From the NCBI GenBank assembly GCA_937951615.1, contig CALFBH010000046.1, forward strand, positions 1 to 54,166: a stretch of DNA of 54,166 nucleotides, given 5' to 3'. The position numbers were made by a program, and so were the translations under genes. The notes beneath the pieces were generated by a model. That model worked only from the letters and a program-made list of their open reading frames with translations. It ran no database searches and was not told where the DNA came from. Shown piece after piece: positions 7,661 through 17,400 of this stretch (its first letter is position 1; every line of letters starts with the position of its first letter). The stretch is from an uncultured Saprospiraceae bacterium. Its GTDB lineage: Bacteria; Bacteroidota; Bacteroidia; Chitinophagales; Saprospiraceae.

Positions 7661-9024
7661 TAACAAATACAAGCCGGCGCACCACTATCTGAATAAGCTC
7701 GCCAAGCGTCCATACCATTCGCATAAATCAGCAATCCAAAAACCAAGACCAGTCCTATATATTGTGAAACCTCCATAAACTTATCGCTCGGCGGACGTCC
7801 GACGACCATTTCATACAATAAAAACATAACGTGTCCACCATCCAGAAGAGGGATAGGGAGGATATTCATAAAGGCTAGAATAAGGGAAAGAATGGCTGTA
7901 ATTTTCCAAAACTGCGACCATTGCCAAGTACTCGGAAACAAACTGGCGATGGTGCCAAAGCCACCCAGACTTTCAGAGGCTTTGATCTTTCCTTTGAACA
8001 TCAAAGCAAAACCCTTGATATTGTCTGCCAGAAATTTGCAGCCCTTATTGAAACCTGCGGGTAAGGCTTCCGCCAGAGAATATTCCCGTGTGTTGTACTC
8101 CAGAAAATTACTATCTCCCATTGGAGGAACACCAATGCGTCCACAAGTATCCAGTTGAATAGGTTGTTGAGGTTCCCAAAGCTTGCCATCCCGAAGTACC
8201 TGAAGCGTAACGGCTTCGCCGCAATATTGCTTAGCTGTTTTCTGAAATTGATCTAAGTAATCAATGTTCGTTGTATCTCCGTTATGAATGACTTTGACAA
8301 TCTGGTCGCCAGCTTTTATGAGTCCTTTATTGGTATTATCTTCTGGTACTTCTGCAATAGTAAACGGCATACGTGGCAGGGCAAAAATACGCACCTCGTT
8401 ACTCGCCATTTTTTGAGCATTTTCAGTGGAAATGGGAATATCAATTTTCTGACCATTCCGCTCTATCTGCATATTCTCCGCTTCATTGAAAATAATTTCT
8501 GCCCGTAAACCATGAAAATTATCAAGTGGCTGACCAGCGACAGAGATAATCTTATCGCCGTTTTGCAAACCCATTTCTTCCGCAAATTTGCTGACCTGAA
8601 TACCGTCCTTCACATTGGCATTGGGCAGGTATTTTTCTCCCCAAATGAATAAAACCATGGCAAATAACAAAAAGCCCAGGATGAAATTGACCGTCACACC
8701 ACCCAGCATGATGATGAGCCGTTGCCAGGCAGGTTTGGAACGAAACTCCCAGGGTTGAGGTTCTTCTGCCAGTTGGTCTTTATCAAAACTCTCATCCATC
8801 ATCCCGGCTATCTTCACATAACCACCAAGCGGCAACCAGCCAATACCATATTCTGTCTCGCCAATTTTCTTTTTGAAAAGGGAAAACCAAGGATTAAAAA
8901 AGAGGTAGAATTTTTCGACACGTGTACCAAACAAACGAGCTGGGAAAAAATGTCCCCACTCGTGTAATACCACCAATATAGATAAACTTAAAATCAGTTG
9001 TGATGCTATGATTAAATATTCCAT
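7660..9024 (-). CDS. rseP: RIP metalloprotease RseP (site-2 protease)
   Basis: The 454-residue inner-membrane protein has the zinc motif HEWGH (His21-Glu22-His25) in the first transmembrane segment, one or two central PDZ-type domains, and the second catalytic motif NILPIPLLDGGH near residue 400, whose Asp is the third zinc ligand. The family cleaves transmembrane anti-sigma factors and leftover signal peptides within the membrane. Length is normal for the Bacteroidota branch. The minus-strand promoter-like TACTTTTG at 9058-9065 lies about 34 bp upstream of the ATG. The usual dxr neighbour is not present here; upstream is a terminated BON-LysM gene. Confidence 0.95.
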   Translation of the reverse strand: MEYLIIASQLILSLSILVVLHEWGHFFPARLFGTRVEKFYLFFNPWFSLFKKKIGETEYGIGWLPLGGYVKIAGMMDESFDKDQLAEEPQPWEFRSKPAWQRLIIMLGGVTVNFILGFLLFAMVLFIWGEKYLPNANVKDGIQVSKFAEEMGLQNGDKIISVAGQPLDNFHGLRAEIIFNEAENMQIERNGQKIDIPISTENAQKMASNEVRIFALPRMPFTIAEVPEDNTNKGLIKAGDQIVKVIHNGDTTNIDYLDQFQKTAKQYCGEAVTLQVLRDGKLWEPQQPIQLDTCGRIGVPPMGDSNFLEYNTREYSLAEALPAGFNKGCKFLADNIKGFALMFKGKIKASESLGGFGTIASLFPSTWQWSQFWKITAILSLILAFMNILPIPLLDGGHVMFLLYEMVVGRPPSDKFMEVSQYIGLVLVFGLLIYANGMDAWRAYSDSGAPACIC

Positions 9025-9057
9025 TTATTTATTTACTATTTTGAAAATTTTGGGTTG

Positions 9058-9065
9058 CAAAAGTA
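9058..9065 (-). promoter_or_regulatory. -7 promoter element of rseP
   Basis: TACTTTTG on the minus strand matches TAnnTTTG and gives a leader of about 28 nt to the rseP ATG at 9024. The -33 region is not clear. Confidence 0.45.
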
Positions 9066-9126
9066 CACAAATTTCAAGACCAAATACCTGCTTTTAACAG
9101 CCTTTTAACCAATATGGTTGAATGGC

Positions 9127-9155
9127 ACAAAAAAAGCCGGACAAAAGCCCGGCTT
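9127..9155 (-). terminator. Intrinsic terminator after the BON-LysM gene
   Basis: AAGCCGG (9134-9140) pairs with CCGGCTT (9149-9155). On the minus strand the stem is followed by a run of seven T residues. It lies about 150 bp beyond the BON-LysM stop codon and before rseP. Confidence 0.85.
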
Positions 9156-9240
9156 ATCACATTCAATTCTAACGAGTAAAACTCGTTTCCATATTTGTTT
9201 TGTTCGTTGAGTGTTGCTAAGCAATTACATCATTATCATC

Positions 9241-9300
9241 CATTTTGCGCAGCAAAATGTAAAAACAACCCGCAACCCGCAACCCGCAACTCGCAACTCA
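9241..9300. repeat. Hairpin CATTTTGC-GCA-GCAAAATG followed by CAACCCG tandem repeats
   Basis: A perfect 8-bp stem with loop GCA (9241-9259) is followed by five 7-nt units of CAACCCG or CAACTCG (about 9265-9300). The array touches the BON-LysM stop codon. Another perfect hairpin, AACGAGT-AAA-ACTCGTT, lies nearby at 9171-9187. The same hairpin-plus-array layout recurs at 38614 and 39949. Confidence 0.8.
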
Positions 9301-9301
9301 A

Positions 9302-9835
9302 TTAAGCATCCAGTGGTGGAATACGCAATACCTGTCCTGGATAAATTTTATTCGGATCAGTCAGCATCGGCTTATTGGCTTCAAAGATAACAGGGTACTT
9401 CATTGCATTGCCATAATAAGACTTCGCAATTTTACCCAGTGTGTCACCTTTTGCAACAGTATGAAACTGCGCTTCACCATCATAGCGTCTGTAACCATCA
9501 TCACCTGCTTCAACTTCCATGTCCAGTACATTGACATAATCATCGACGGTAGCAATGCCATCAACATTTCCCAAAATAAGTATCAGCTTTTCCTTGTCGG
9601 AAAGCGTTGCTGCATTACCATAAATAGTCACCATGTCACCATCTACTGTAATATCTAAGTCGCTAACATCTAATTTCATGTTATTGACCAACTCTTCCAG
9701 CATTTGTGCTTTTTGCTCATTCAGCAATGCTTCTACATCTACATCAGATGTTTGTGGCATTGGAACAGCTTCTTCTTTTTTCTTAAAATTGAAGGCTTTC
9801 GCCCCAGCGTTCTTAATAAACGAAAATAATCCCAT
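9302..9835 (-). CDS. BON and LysM domain protein (Kbp/YgaU-like)
   Basis: The 177-residue protein begins MGLFSFIKNAGAKAF, has a BON domain at roughly residues 30-100 and a LysM domain at about 125-175 (FHTVAKGDTLGKIAKSYYG to GQVLRIPPL). This order is that of Escherichia coli Kbp (YgaU), a small cytoplasmic or periplasmic potassium-binding protein; there is no signal peptide. The first 30 residues are Lys-rich. It is transcribed from a -7 box at 9888-9895 and ends in a strong terminator, so it is monocistronic. Potassium binding is inferred from the family. Confidence 0.9.
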   Translation of the reverse strand: MGLFSFIKNAGAKAFNFKKKEEAVPMPQTSDVDVEALLNEQKAQMLEELVNNMKLDVSDLDITVDGDMVTIYGNAATLSDKEKLILILGNVDGIATVDDYVNVLDMEVEAGDDGYRRYDGEAQFHTVAKGDTLGKIAKSYYGNAMKYPVIFEANKPMLTDPNKIYPGQVLRIPPLDA

Positions 9836-9887
9836 TTTTATAAATAAATTGAAAGTTTTAAAATGTGTGATTTCCTTGATTTGACGG

Positions 9888-9895
9888 CAAAGGTA
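9888..9895 (-). promoter_or_regulatory. -7 promoter element of the BON-LysM gene
   Basis: TACCTTTG on the minus strand matches TAnnTTTG and implies a leader of about 45 nt. No Shine-Dalgarno sequence is visible before the ATG at 9835. Confidence 0.5.
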
Positions 9896-9925
9896 ATTAT
9901 AGTAACTTGAATATCATAATACTAA

Positions 9926-10056
9926 TTGGTTGAATTGGTTGAATTGGGTGTGTTGTGGTGTTGATGTGTTGTGGTGTTGAAGTTCACCTTCGTTATTCGA
10001 TATTCCATTTTATTTTGTTGAAGTAATTCATTCATCATTCATAGTTCATCATTTAT
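9926..10056. repeat. Short tandem repeats in the gap before the epimerase-type gene
   Basis: The gap holds two TTGGTTGAA units, then two GTGTTGTGGTGTTGA units, then degenerate TTCATCATT units. No gene or hairpin is apparent in it. It is one of many locus-specific short-repeat tracts in this window. Confidence 0.7.
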
Positions 10057-10058
10057 CA

Positions 10059-11018
10059 TTATTTCCCTCGCCAATACTCAATCATATCCAGAATAGTCGT
10101 CCGAATATCATAAGTTTGTTTCCAATTGGTATCTCGTTTGAGTCGGGAAGCATCGCCATAGATGATCGGTTCATCGGAAGGACGGAGTAGGGCAGGATCG
10201 ACATCATTTTCAAAATCTTTCCCAATAATTTCTTTCAAAATAGGAATCAGGTCTTTGATGAGGTAGGCTTTTTCGCCGCTGATATTATACACTTCACCCC
10301 ATTTTCCCCGTTCCGATAAAGCGACCAAAGCCAGAATCAAATCTCGGACATCGGTGATGGCTCGACGGGTTTCGATATTACCGACGCGGAGTTTAGTGGT
10401 TTGTCCGCGCTCTATTTGTACAGCGCGTTGTGTGAAATCGGAGAGTACATCATTCACTTTGCGCGGGCCAGTAGTATTGAAAATACGGGCGCGAATGCTA
10501 CGAATTTTATCATTATGAAAATACTGATAAGACAATAAATCCTGCGATACCTTACTGACCCCATAAGGATGCAAAGGAAGCAGTGCCACCTCTTCGTTCA
10601 CAGGCGTATTTTCAGGCGTCAACGATGCACCATACTCTGCACTCGAACAAGCCACCACAACTACTGGGTCATAATCCGGGCGACTTTTACGCACTTGTTT
10701 GATTGCTTCAAAAACATGTATCGTACCATTGACATTGGTGTCCATCGTCTCAGTAGGGCGTTGCCAGGAGACGGTCGGATAGCTTTGTGCAGCCAGATGA
10801 TAAATGACTTCCGGCTGATGACTTTGTATAATATCCAATACACCCTGATAATAACGAACATCACATTCTACGAGTAGGGCTTTGTCTTGAATTTCTCGAA
10901 TATCAGTCGTCGGCTTGAAATAAGAACCAATAATCTGTCCTTCATAGCCCTTGTCATAATAATAATCCGTGAGGTGCGAGCCGACCATGCCGCCTACGCC
11001 AGTGATGTATATCTTCAT
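10059..11018 (-). CDS. NAD(P)-dependent SDR, GDP-mannose 4,6-dehydratase-like
   Basis: The 319-residue product has the Rossmann motif TGVGGMVGSHL at its N-terminus, a DV dinucleotide-site region (ECDVRYYQ), the catalytic YGVSK (Tyr and Lys of YxxxK) and SSAEYG with the active-site Ser. RARIFNTTGPRKVNDV and NIETRRAITDVRD fit the GDP-mannose 4,6-dehydratase/epimerase branch, which makes GDP-4-keto-6-deoxymannose for fucose or rhamnose-type sugars. The start at 11018 gives MKIYITG and sits four bases after a -7 box, suggesting a leaderless transcript; 16 extra upstream residues are rejected. There are no sugar-pathway neighbours, so the exact substrate is uncertain. Confidence 0.85.
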   Translation of the reverse strand: MKIYITGVGGMVGSHLTDYYYDKGYEGQIIGSYFKPTTDIREIQDKALLVECDVRYYQGVLDIIQSHQPEVIYHLAAQSYPTVSWQRPTETMDTNVNGTIHVFEAIKQVRKSRPDYDPVVVVACSSAEYGASLTPENTPVNEEVALLPLHPYGVSKVSQDLLSYQYFHNDKIRSIRARIFNTTGPRKVNDVLSDFTQRAVQIERGQTTKLRVGNIETRRAITDVRDLILALVALSERGKWGEVYNISGEKAYLIKDLIPILKEIIGKDFENDVDPALLRPSDEPIIYGDASRLKRDTNWKQTYDIRTTILDMIEYWRGK

Positions 11019-11030
11019 GGCGCAAATATA
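11019..11030 (-). promoter_or_regulatory. Promoter fused to the start codon (likely leaderless)
   Basis: On the minus strand TATATTTG (11030-11023) is followed by CGCC and then ATG (11018). Transcription from a -7 box starts about 5-7 nt after its G, so the RNA would begin at or next to the start codon. The nuclease gene at 53917 has the same arrangement. Confidence 0.55.
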
Positions 11031-11405
11031 GGGATAAAATGAATGAATTGACAACAACTCTTTCACCTGGGCTTAGAACAAATTGCACCGTTTTGCCGCA
11101 ACATTCGTCCAGGGTTTAAAATCATGGGCGAAAGAGTAAGGTGTTCAAAATGCCATGTTATAAGTTGCGACCTTCTTTATATTAAACCAGTCCTGAAGGG
11201 ACGATATATGTCAGCAATGGAAGTATTCCACCGGAAATGAATACACAAATATCATCCAAGCCCTGAATGGGCAACATAGAACGTGTTTAAATCTAAAATA
11301 ATCCCAATAAGCTAGCTTTTTAAGCTATATTAGCTAAAAATACCACTTGAAAACCTATTTGGGACTAGGACAATTACCTTTCTCTCATTTTGATTTTAGT
11401 GAAAT
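11031..11405. other. Gene-free region with CCTGAAGGG-type repeats and a regulatory dyad
   Basis: No gene is seen in this stretch. It holds two degenerate units, CCTGAAGGG with GACGATATATG (11192-11210) and CCCTGAATGGG with CAACATAG (11261-11279), and the motif AGAACGTGTTTAAA (11278-11291). Nearer the kinase gene, TAGCTT-TTT-AAGCTA (11313-11327) is a perfect palindrome followed by another TAGCT half-site. Confidence 0.6.
11313..11327 (+). promoter_or_regulatory. AGCT dyad upstream of the hybrid kinase gene
   Basis: TAGCTT-TTT-AAGCTA is a perfect 6-bp dyad, with further AGCT half-sites at about 11310 and 11331. It is 85 bp upstream of the kinase start and could be an operator, possibly for the kinase's own AraC domain. 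Confidence 0.35.
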
Positions 11406-11411
11406 GTGAAT

Positions 11412-14222
11412 ATGATAGAACATAATGCCAGCTTAAAAGCACTTAAAGCTCAATTATTATCTTTGAAAGGTGAAAGACGGCTTACATGTTTGTCCGAAAT
11501 ACTTGATAAGAATAAAATTGGTAATAATGACATTGATATAGAGCAAGGCTATGTCGATGAGATGATTCAATTGGCGAAACAGTATGATCAAAAAGATAAA
11601 CTGGCATGGGCTTATCTGCATCAGGCTGAAATTCACAGATTAAAAGCAAACTCGACAGCTTGTTTTGAAAATACTGAAAAAGCACTTCAAATTAGTCGAC
11701 AAATTGCTCACCCTATACTGCTCACGCACACGTTAAAATTTCTTGGATTTTACCATTCATTATTCCATAACGATTACGATAAAGCAAAGGAATGTTACGA
11801 GGAAACACTTAAGCTAGCCCAAACGCACAAGCTTCAGCTTTACGAAGCCCGTATTTTTAATGATATGGGAGCGACTTTTTTGGGAGAAGAGAAACAGTAT
11901 AAAGCGAGAATCTTTTTTCAAAAAGCAATCAAAGTTTTCAAAAGCATTGATAAAGAGGAATATATTGGAGGCACGCTCAATAATATGGCACTTTTGTATA
12001 ATGACAAACAAAAGGCAGTTGAATTGCTAAATGAGGCTATTCGGATCAATCTAAAATATAGCGAACATGATAGACTTACGATGAGTTATCTATTGATGTC
12101 AGGGGCTTATAAAGAACTTGGGGATAATGAGCAGAGTTTATATTATGCTTTGGCATCAGCAAAAAGTGCCGAGCAAATAAATTCTCCAATGCATAAAGCC
12201 TTGAGTTGGCACCTTTCAGGGCAACAAACGCTTCAAAAAGCTATCTCATCAAAGAGTGGAGTAGATACTCAACTATTAAAAGACGCGGAGAAATGGTCGG
12301 AAAAACTCGAACCACTCGTAGAAAAACTCGGTATAGCGGATTTCAAAGCGAGGTCGTTTTCTCTCAAGGGAAAAATCCAATATCACAAAGGGCAAGCTGA
12401 GCAGGCTTTAGCTAATCTGCATAAAGCAAGTGAGATTGCAAATCATGGAACTTATATAGATAATGGTGTCAAACTCGAAATTGCCAGGTTTTTGCCCCTC
12501 ATTTATGAAAAAATAGAGAAGCCCGGAGAGGCACTTCATTATTTTAAAGCATACCACGAATTAGAAAAAAGACTGACTACTGAAGCGACTCACAAAAATG
12601 TAAAAGAACTCGAAACCCAATTTGAAACCCAGCAAAAAGAAGCAGAGGTGAGTCGCTTGCAGGAATTGGAAAAGATAAAGAATCGCTTCTTCGCTCAAAT
12701 CACGCATGAATTACGTACCCCGCTCACGCTTATCGGGGGGGCTGCTCATCAAATATATGACCTGACAAGTACAAATCCAGGAATACATTATCGCGCCGAC
12801 ATGATAGGGCGCAATACAGAACGAATGTTGCTACTCGTTAATCAACTCCTCGATATAGGAAAACTCGAAGCTGGAAAAATGCCTGTATGGAAAAGTCATG
12901 GTTCGTTTACGCTATTCATCGAAACCATTGTAAATGCCTTTCAGAGTTTGGGAGAACAAGAGGGAATTCAACTCGATTTTGTAAGTGATATGGATGAATT
13001 TATCGCCGACTTTGATACCGATAAAATCGAAAAAATTCTCTATAATCTCCTCTCCAATGCCTTTAAATTTACACCAGCTAAGGGGCGAATTGTCTGCAAT
13101 TTATCTTTTTTTTCTAGCTTGGAAAAACAAAAAATAATTGCGGAAATGAGTGTCTCCGATACTGGAAAAGGCATTCGTGAAGCAGATCAGCCACATATTT
13201 TTGACCGCTTTTATCGGGCGGATGATAGTGACACACGAGAAACTGAAGGAACAGGTATTGGGCTTTCCTTAGCCAAGGAACTCACGCTGCTTATGGGAGG
13301 TACAATAGAAGTGGACTCCACGCTCGGAAAGGGCAGTACTTTTATCGTGACGCTTCCATTGGATTTGATAGAAGGAAACAAACAGCTAAGCGATGGGAAG
13401 CCGATAAAACTCCGGCAGCCGATACCACAACATCAACAAAAACAAAGCTCAGACAAAGCCCAAAAAGCTGAAGATGTCCCAATCTTGTTACTTATAGAAG
13501 ACAATAAGGATATGCACACTTATATTCGCAGCATATTTGAGCAGGATTATATTGTATTGGAAGCTTATGATGGAGAGCAGGGCTTGATGATCGCTGATGA
13601 ACGCATTCCCGACCTCATCATTTGTGACGTAATGATGCCTAAAAAAAACGGCTATGAAGTCTGTCAAGCACTTAAAAGCAATTTCCGTACAGGACATATT
13701 CCTGTGATATTACTTACGGCTAAAGCAGCGCTTAATAGCGAAATTAAAGGCTTGGAACATGGAGCAGATGCCTATATGTCTAAACCATTTAGCCCAGATA
13801 TACTCAGCAAACAAGTCAAGAACCTAATCACACTCCGCAACAAATTGCAAAAAAAATACAGCGAGTCAATATTGAGCGATACTGCCAATGTTAATTTCGA
13901 AAATGAAGATGCTATTTTTTTGAAAAAAACCATACAAATCATTGAAAACAGCCTCATAGATTCCGAATTTAATGTGGAGCATCTTAGTGACGCATTACAT
14001 ATAAGTCGCTCGCAGCTTCACCGAAAATTACGTACATTACTTCACTGCACAGCTTCCGATTTGATTCGACAGACTCGCCTCATTAAAGCCAAAAAAATAC
14101 TCGAAAACAAAGGCGGCAATGTCTCTTCTGTAGCCTACGATGTAGGGTTTAGTAGCCCCAACTACTTCTCTAAAGCCTTTATACGATACTACGGATATAG
14201 CCCAAAATCATTATTGAAGTAA
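11412..14222 (+). CDS. Cytosolic TPR hybrid histidine kinase with response regulator and AraC-type output
   Basis: The 936-residue protein combines all two-component parts in one chain. Residues 1-400 are TPR-like helices. A coiled-coil (THKNVKELETQFETQQKE) leads into HisKA, with the phosphoacceptor His432 in THELRTP. The HATPase follows (N box NLLSNAFKF, G1 DTGKGI, G2 GTGIGL). A receiver domain carries Asp739 in CDVMMP and the Lys of SKPF. Two HTH helices of the AraC family end the protein. No signal peptide or membrane segment is present, so it senses an intracellular signal or partner through the TPRs, unlike the periplasm-sensing hybrid regulators of gut Bacteroides. It lies immediately upstream of the giant secreted protein gene, a possible target. 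ATG 11412 or GTG 11406 could be the start. Confidence 0.92.
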   Translation: MIEHNASLKALKAQLLSLKGERRLTCLSEILDKNKIGNNDIDIEQGYVDEMIQLAKQYDQKDKLAWAYLHQAEIHRLKANSTACFENTEKALQISRQIAHPILLTHTLKFLGFYHSLFHNDYDKAKECYEETLKLAQTHKLQLYEARIFNDMGATFLGEEKQYKARIFFQKAIKVFKSIDKEEYIGGTLNNMALLYNDKQKAVELLNEAIRINLKYSEHDRLTMSYLLMSGAYKELGDNEQSLYYALASAKSAEQINSPMHKALSWHLSGQQTLQKAISSKSGVDTQLLKDAEKWSEKLEPLVEKLGIADFKARSFSLKGKIQYHKGQAEQALANLHKASEIANHGTYIDNGVKLEIARFLPLIYEKIEKPGEALHYFKAYHELEKRLTTEATHKNVKELETQFETQQKEAEVSRLQELEKIKNRFFAQITHELRTPLTLIGGAAHQIYDLTSTNPGIHYRADMIGRNTERMLLLVNQLLDIGKLEAGKMPVWKSHGSFTLFIETIVNAFQSLGEQEGIQLDFVSDMDEFIADFDTDKIEKILYNLLSNAFKFTPAKGRIVCNLSFFSSLEKQKIIAEMSVSDTGKGIREADQPHIFDRFYRADDSDTRETEGTGIGLSLAKELTLLMGGTIEVDSTLGKGSTFIVTLPLDLIEGNKQLSDGKPIKLRQPIPQHQQKQSSDKAQKAEDVPILLLIEDNKDMHTYIRSIFEQDYIVLEAYDGEQGLMIADERIPDLIICDVMMPKKNGYEVCQALKSNFRTGHIPVILLTAKAALNSEIKGLEHGADAYMSKPFSPDILSKQVKNLITLRNKLQKKYSESILSDTANVNFENEDAIFLKKTIQIIENSLIDSEFNVEHLSDALHISRSQLHRKLRTLLHCTASDLIRQTRLIKAKKILENKGGNVSSVAYDVGFSSPNYFSKAFIRYYGYSPKSLLK

Positions 14223-14346
14223 GTGCCTAAGCTCTCCTTTACTTCGACATTCTACATTCCTTGTTCGATATTCCTCTTTTTATTGCGATGCGACATAATT
14301 ACCCATTTCTGACACATATTTACCCGTAGTGTAGTGTATTTTAACG

Positions 14347-14354
14347 TATTTTTG
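14347..14354 (+). promoter_or_regulatory. -7 promoter element of the giant surface protein gene
   Basis: TATTTTTG followed by CATT matches TAnnTTTG. The same extended string TATTTTTGCATT occurs upstream of the M43 protease gene at 46389-46400, so these two secreted-protein genes may share promoter recognition. Confidence 0.5.
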
Positions 14355-14430
14355 CATTAAATAATTTTGTAATGTGAAGTTCTTAAATACAATTGGTATT
14401 TCACAGAACATAAAATTAAATAGCACAGTA

Positions 14431-17400
14431 ATGAGAAATTCACAACAACAACAACAACGCTTTTCTAGTGGTCTACAGCACCTGGAAATTCCGACTGCTT
14501 TTGTAAAAGCAGGACTCACCTATTTGCTCATTTTGTTCTTACCTTTTATTGGACTGAGCCAATATAGCGATTGGATAATGGAGTATGATGATTGTGAAGG
14601 TACAATCACCGTAACGATGAAGGTCGTAGAGACGGCTGGGAACGATGATGATATGGATTGGTTTAAATTATGGCATTCACCTAGTGGTGGTGTAGGATAC
14701 CAATTTTTCCAGTACGACGACAATTATAGTCAGGCTTCAGTAACGGGTTGGACGACTTCATACGTTGGTGAGTTTGATGATGATGCCCATTATGCAAGCC
14801 ATCCGGCTTCGGTATCTTATGTTCTGTCTGGAGAAAATTTAATAATAACATTTAGGAATGCTCCTGATGATGATTTTGGAGCAACCACAACTGTTCGAGC
14901 TTTAGGCTATTGGGAAGGAGATGGAGACCCCGATGTAGATATAAATGATAACAAGACAACCTCAGTCCAATTGGGGGCTGGAAGCCCAAGCCAACTTACT
15001 GCTACAGCAGGTGAATATTGTAGTAAGGTACGCTTGGCCTGGACAAATGACAATATAAGTTGCGATGCCTCAAAAACAAGTACACAGATTCAGAGAAAAT
15101 TAGCATCAGGAAATAATTGGATAAATTTACCGAATCAAAGTATTTCTACTAGTTTTTATGATGATTCAAATATTATCATTGGTTCTGAATATGACTATAG
15201 AATCCGCCATATATTTAGACCAAATCCCTATAGAGTAGATTACTCAAACTGGGTGACCACAAATGTAGCTGGAAGCTCAATCGGCTATCCTGATACGCCT
15301 AATAGTTTAGTGGCAAGTACAGCAAACTGCGACGGCACTATTGATTTATCTTGGGCTTTTGGTCTTGGGGTAGAAAATTATGAAATTTATAATGCAGCGT
15401 ATAGTTTGCTCACTACTTTAGATGGCAATATTACAAATTATACCATAGAAAATGTACCTGCGAATCAAAACCTGACTTATCGCATTCGGGCGAAAAATGA
15501 GTGCAATCGTTATAGTGCTTATGGAAGTGTAACGGGGAGTACTATCGCAGATCCAGCGCCACCTACCGGCTTAGTACTGGCATTGGGTACAGATGGAGAA
15601 AGTGTTGAAGTATCTTGGGATTTGGTGCCTTATGCTTCAGCTTACAGAATTGAACGGACGCTGCTTGGCGGTGGCGGGTCTTTCTTTTTTGATATAAATC
15701 CGTCCAATGCAGGTGCAGCTCCACCTACTGAATATGTAGATACTTCTATATTACCTTGCCAAACCTACGAGTACCGGATTCGGGCAGTCAATGAGTGTTC
15801 GCCAAACGGGATTGTGGGCGGACAGGTAGAAACCATTCAACTCGTTCCCGAGCTTAATAATACCTTTAACACAGCATTCCTTGGAGCTTCGGAGTCTTTG
15901 GTAGGCTCTAAGGGATTTTACCCTAATCGGGTAGAACTGACCTGGGCAGTCGAAAATAATACCAATTTTATCAATGGCTTTAAAATCTATCGCCGACAAC
16001 TTGGCGACCCGAATGACTCCACCGTCATTGCAACTTTAAATGCAGGAAGCAATATTTATGTGGATAATCTGGTCGATGCCGGAGTTTTATACGAGTATTT
16101 TATTACAGCCGAAGCACCCTGTGAAAGTGATGTCTTATATTCTAATGTAAGTAGGACGATAGGCTTTAGAAATCCTTTTGGTACAGTGACCGGAAATGTT
16201 CATTACCTCGGAAACTTTCCTGTAGAAGGAGCGCGGATTACGGCAGAAAGCAGTTCAAACACAGGACAAAGTCTTGAGTTTGATGGAAACAGCCTGCTCC
16301 AAATAGCCCACCAATCCAGCTTAAATGTTAAAGATAGTTTATTACTGGAAACCTGGATACAACCAGATAATTACACGAATGATTTTACCGTAATCAGAAA
16401 ATCAAACGCTTACGATTTAAGCTATTCAGCAGCTGATGATGAATATCTCTTTGAAGTTCAAGATGCTAGCGGGGCATTGGCATTGGCATTTTTTGATGGT
16501 AGTGAATTGCCTACGGGGGATTTCAGCCATCTTGCCGCTCAATTCTATCAGGACACACTGCGCTTATTTGTCAATGGAGCATTAAAAGCAAGTACAGCTG
16601 CGGCATATATAAACGATATCGCTGACTCGCCTACAGATGTAGAAATAGGAATTGGTTTTACAGGTATTTTGGACGAAGTACGTATCTGGAATAGAGGAAA
16701 AACCAATGAAGAAATTCAACTGGATCATTCTAGAATTATGATTGGAAATGAGCCGGGGCTGAAAGCTTATCTCCGTATGGACGAGGGACTGCCTAGTAAT
16801 TTTAGTTACGATATTTCCAAGGGACCTAATAGTTATAATGGCAATCATGCTCGACTTGTAAATGATGTAGCATGGAGTACGACTACCCCGACAAATGCTC
16901 AACTTGGTGTTATCGCTTATACTGGGCAAAATGGTAGTTATACAATGGATATACCTTATAGTGGTATAGGAGAAGTCTTTACACTCACGCCAGCTTTTCT
17001 TAGTCATGCGCCTTTTATCCCGCCAAATGAAGCTTTATATATTGGAGACGGTTCTTTTATTCACAATAATGTGGATTTTCTGGACGAGTCTTCTTTTTCC
17101 GTATCAGGTACGGTGTTTTATGCAGCACCTTTTAATAATTGCCCAGTAGGAGGTGCTTCTTTCAGAATAGATGGAAACATAGTGACGGATCCCAGCGGAC
17201 AACCCGTGGTGACGAATAATCTAGGCGTGTATGAGATACGAGTACCTATAGGCGACCATTGGATAGAAGTGGAAAAAAACGGGCATGTTTTTTCGGTTGG
17301 GCGCTTTCCTGAAACAGGCAATTATAATTTTCAAGCGCCATTAGCAGATATTGATTTTACAGACAGTACGCTAATCAAAGTCGTGGGAAGAGTCGTAGGC

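Noticed and set aside
7394-7672. 93-residue N-terminal extension of HscB
   Set aside because: It is translated from repeat DNA and overlaps rseP; HscB homologues begin with the J domain.
9241-9300. CRISPR-like array of CAACCCG units
   Set aside because: Units are 7 nt with no spacers and no cas genes.
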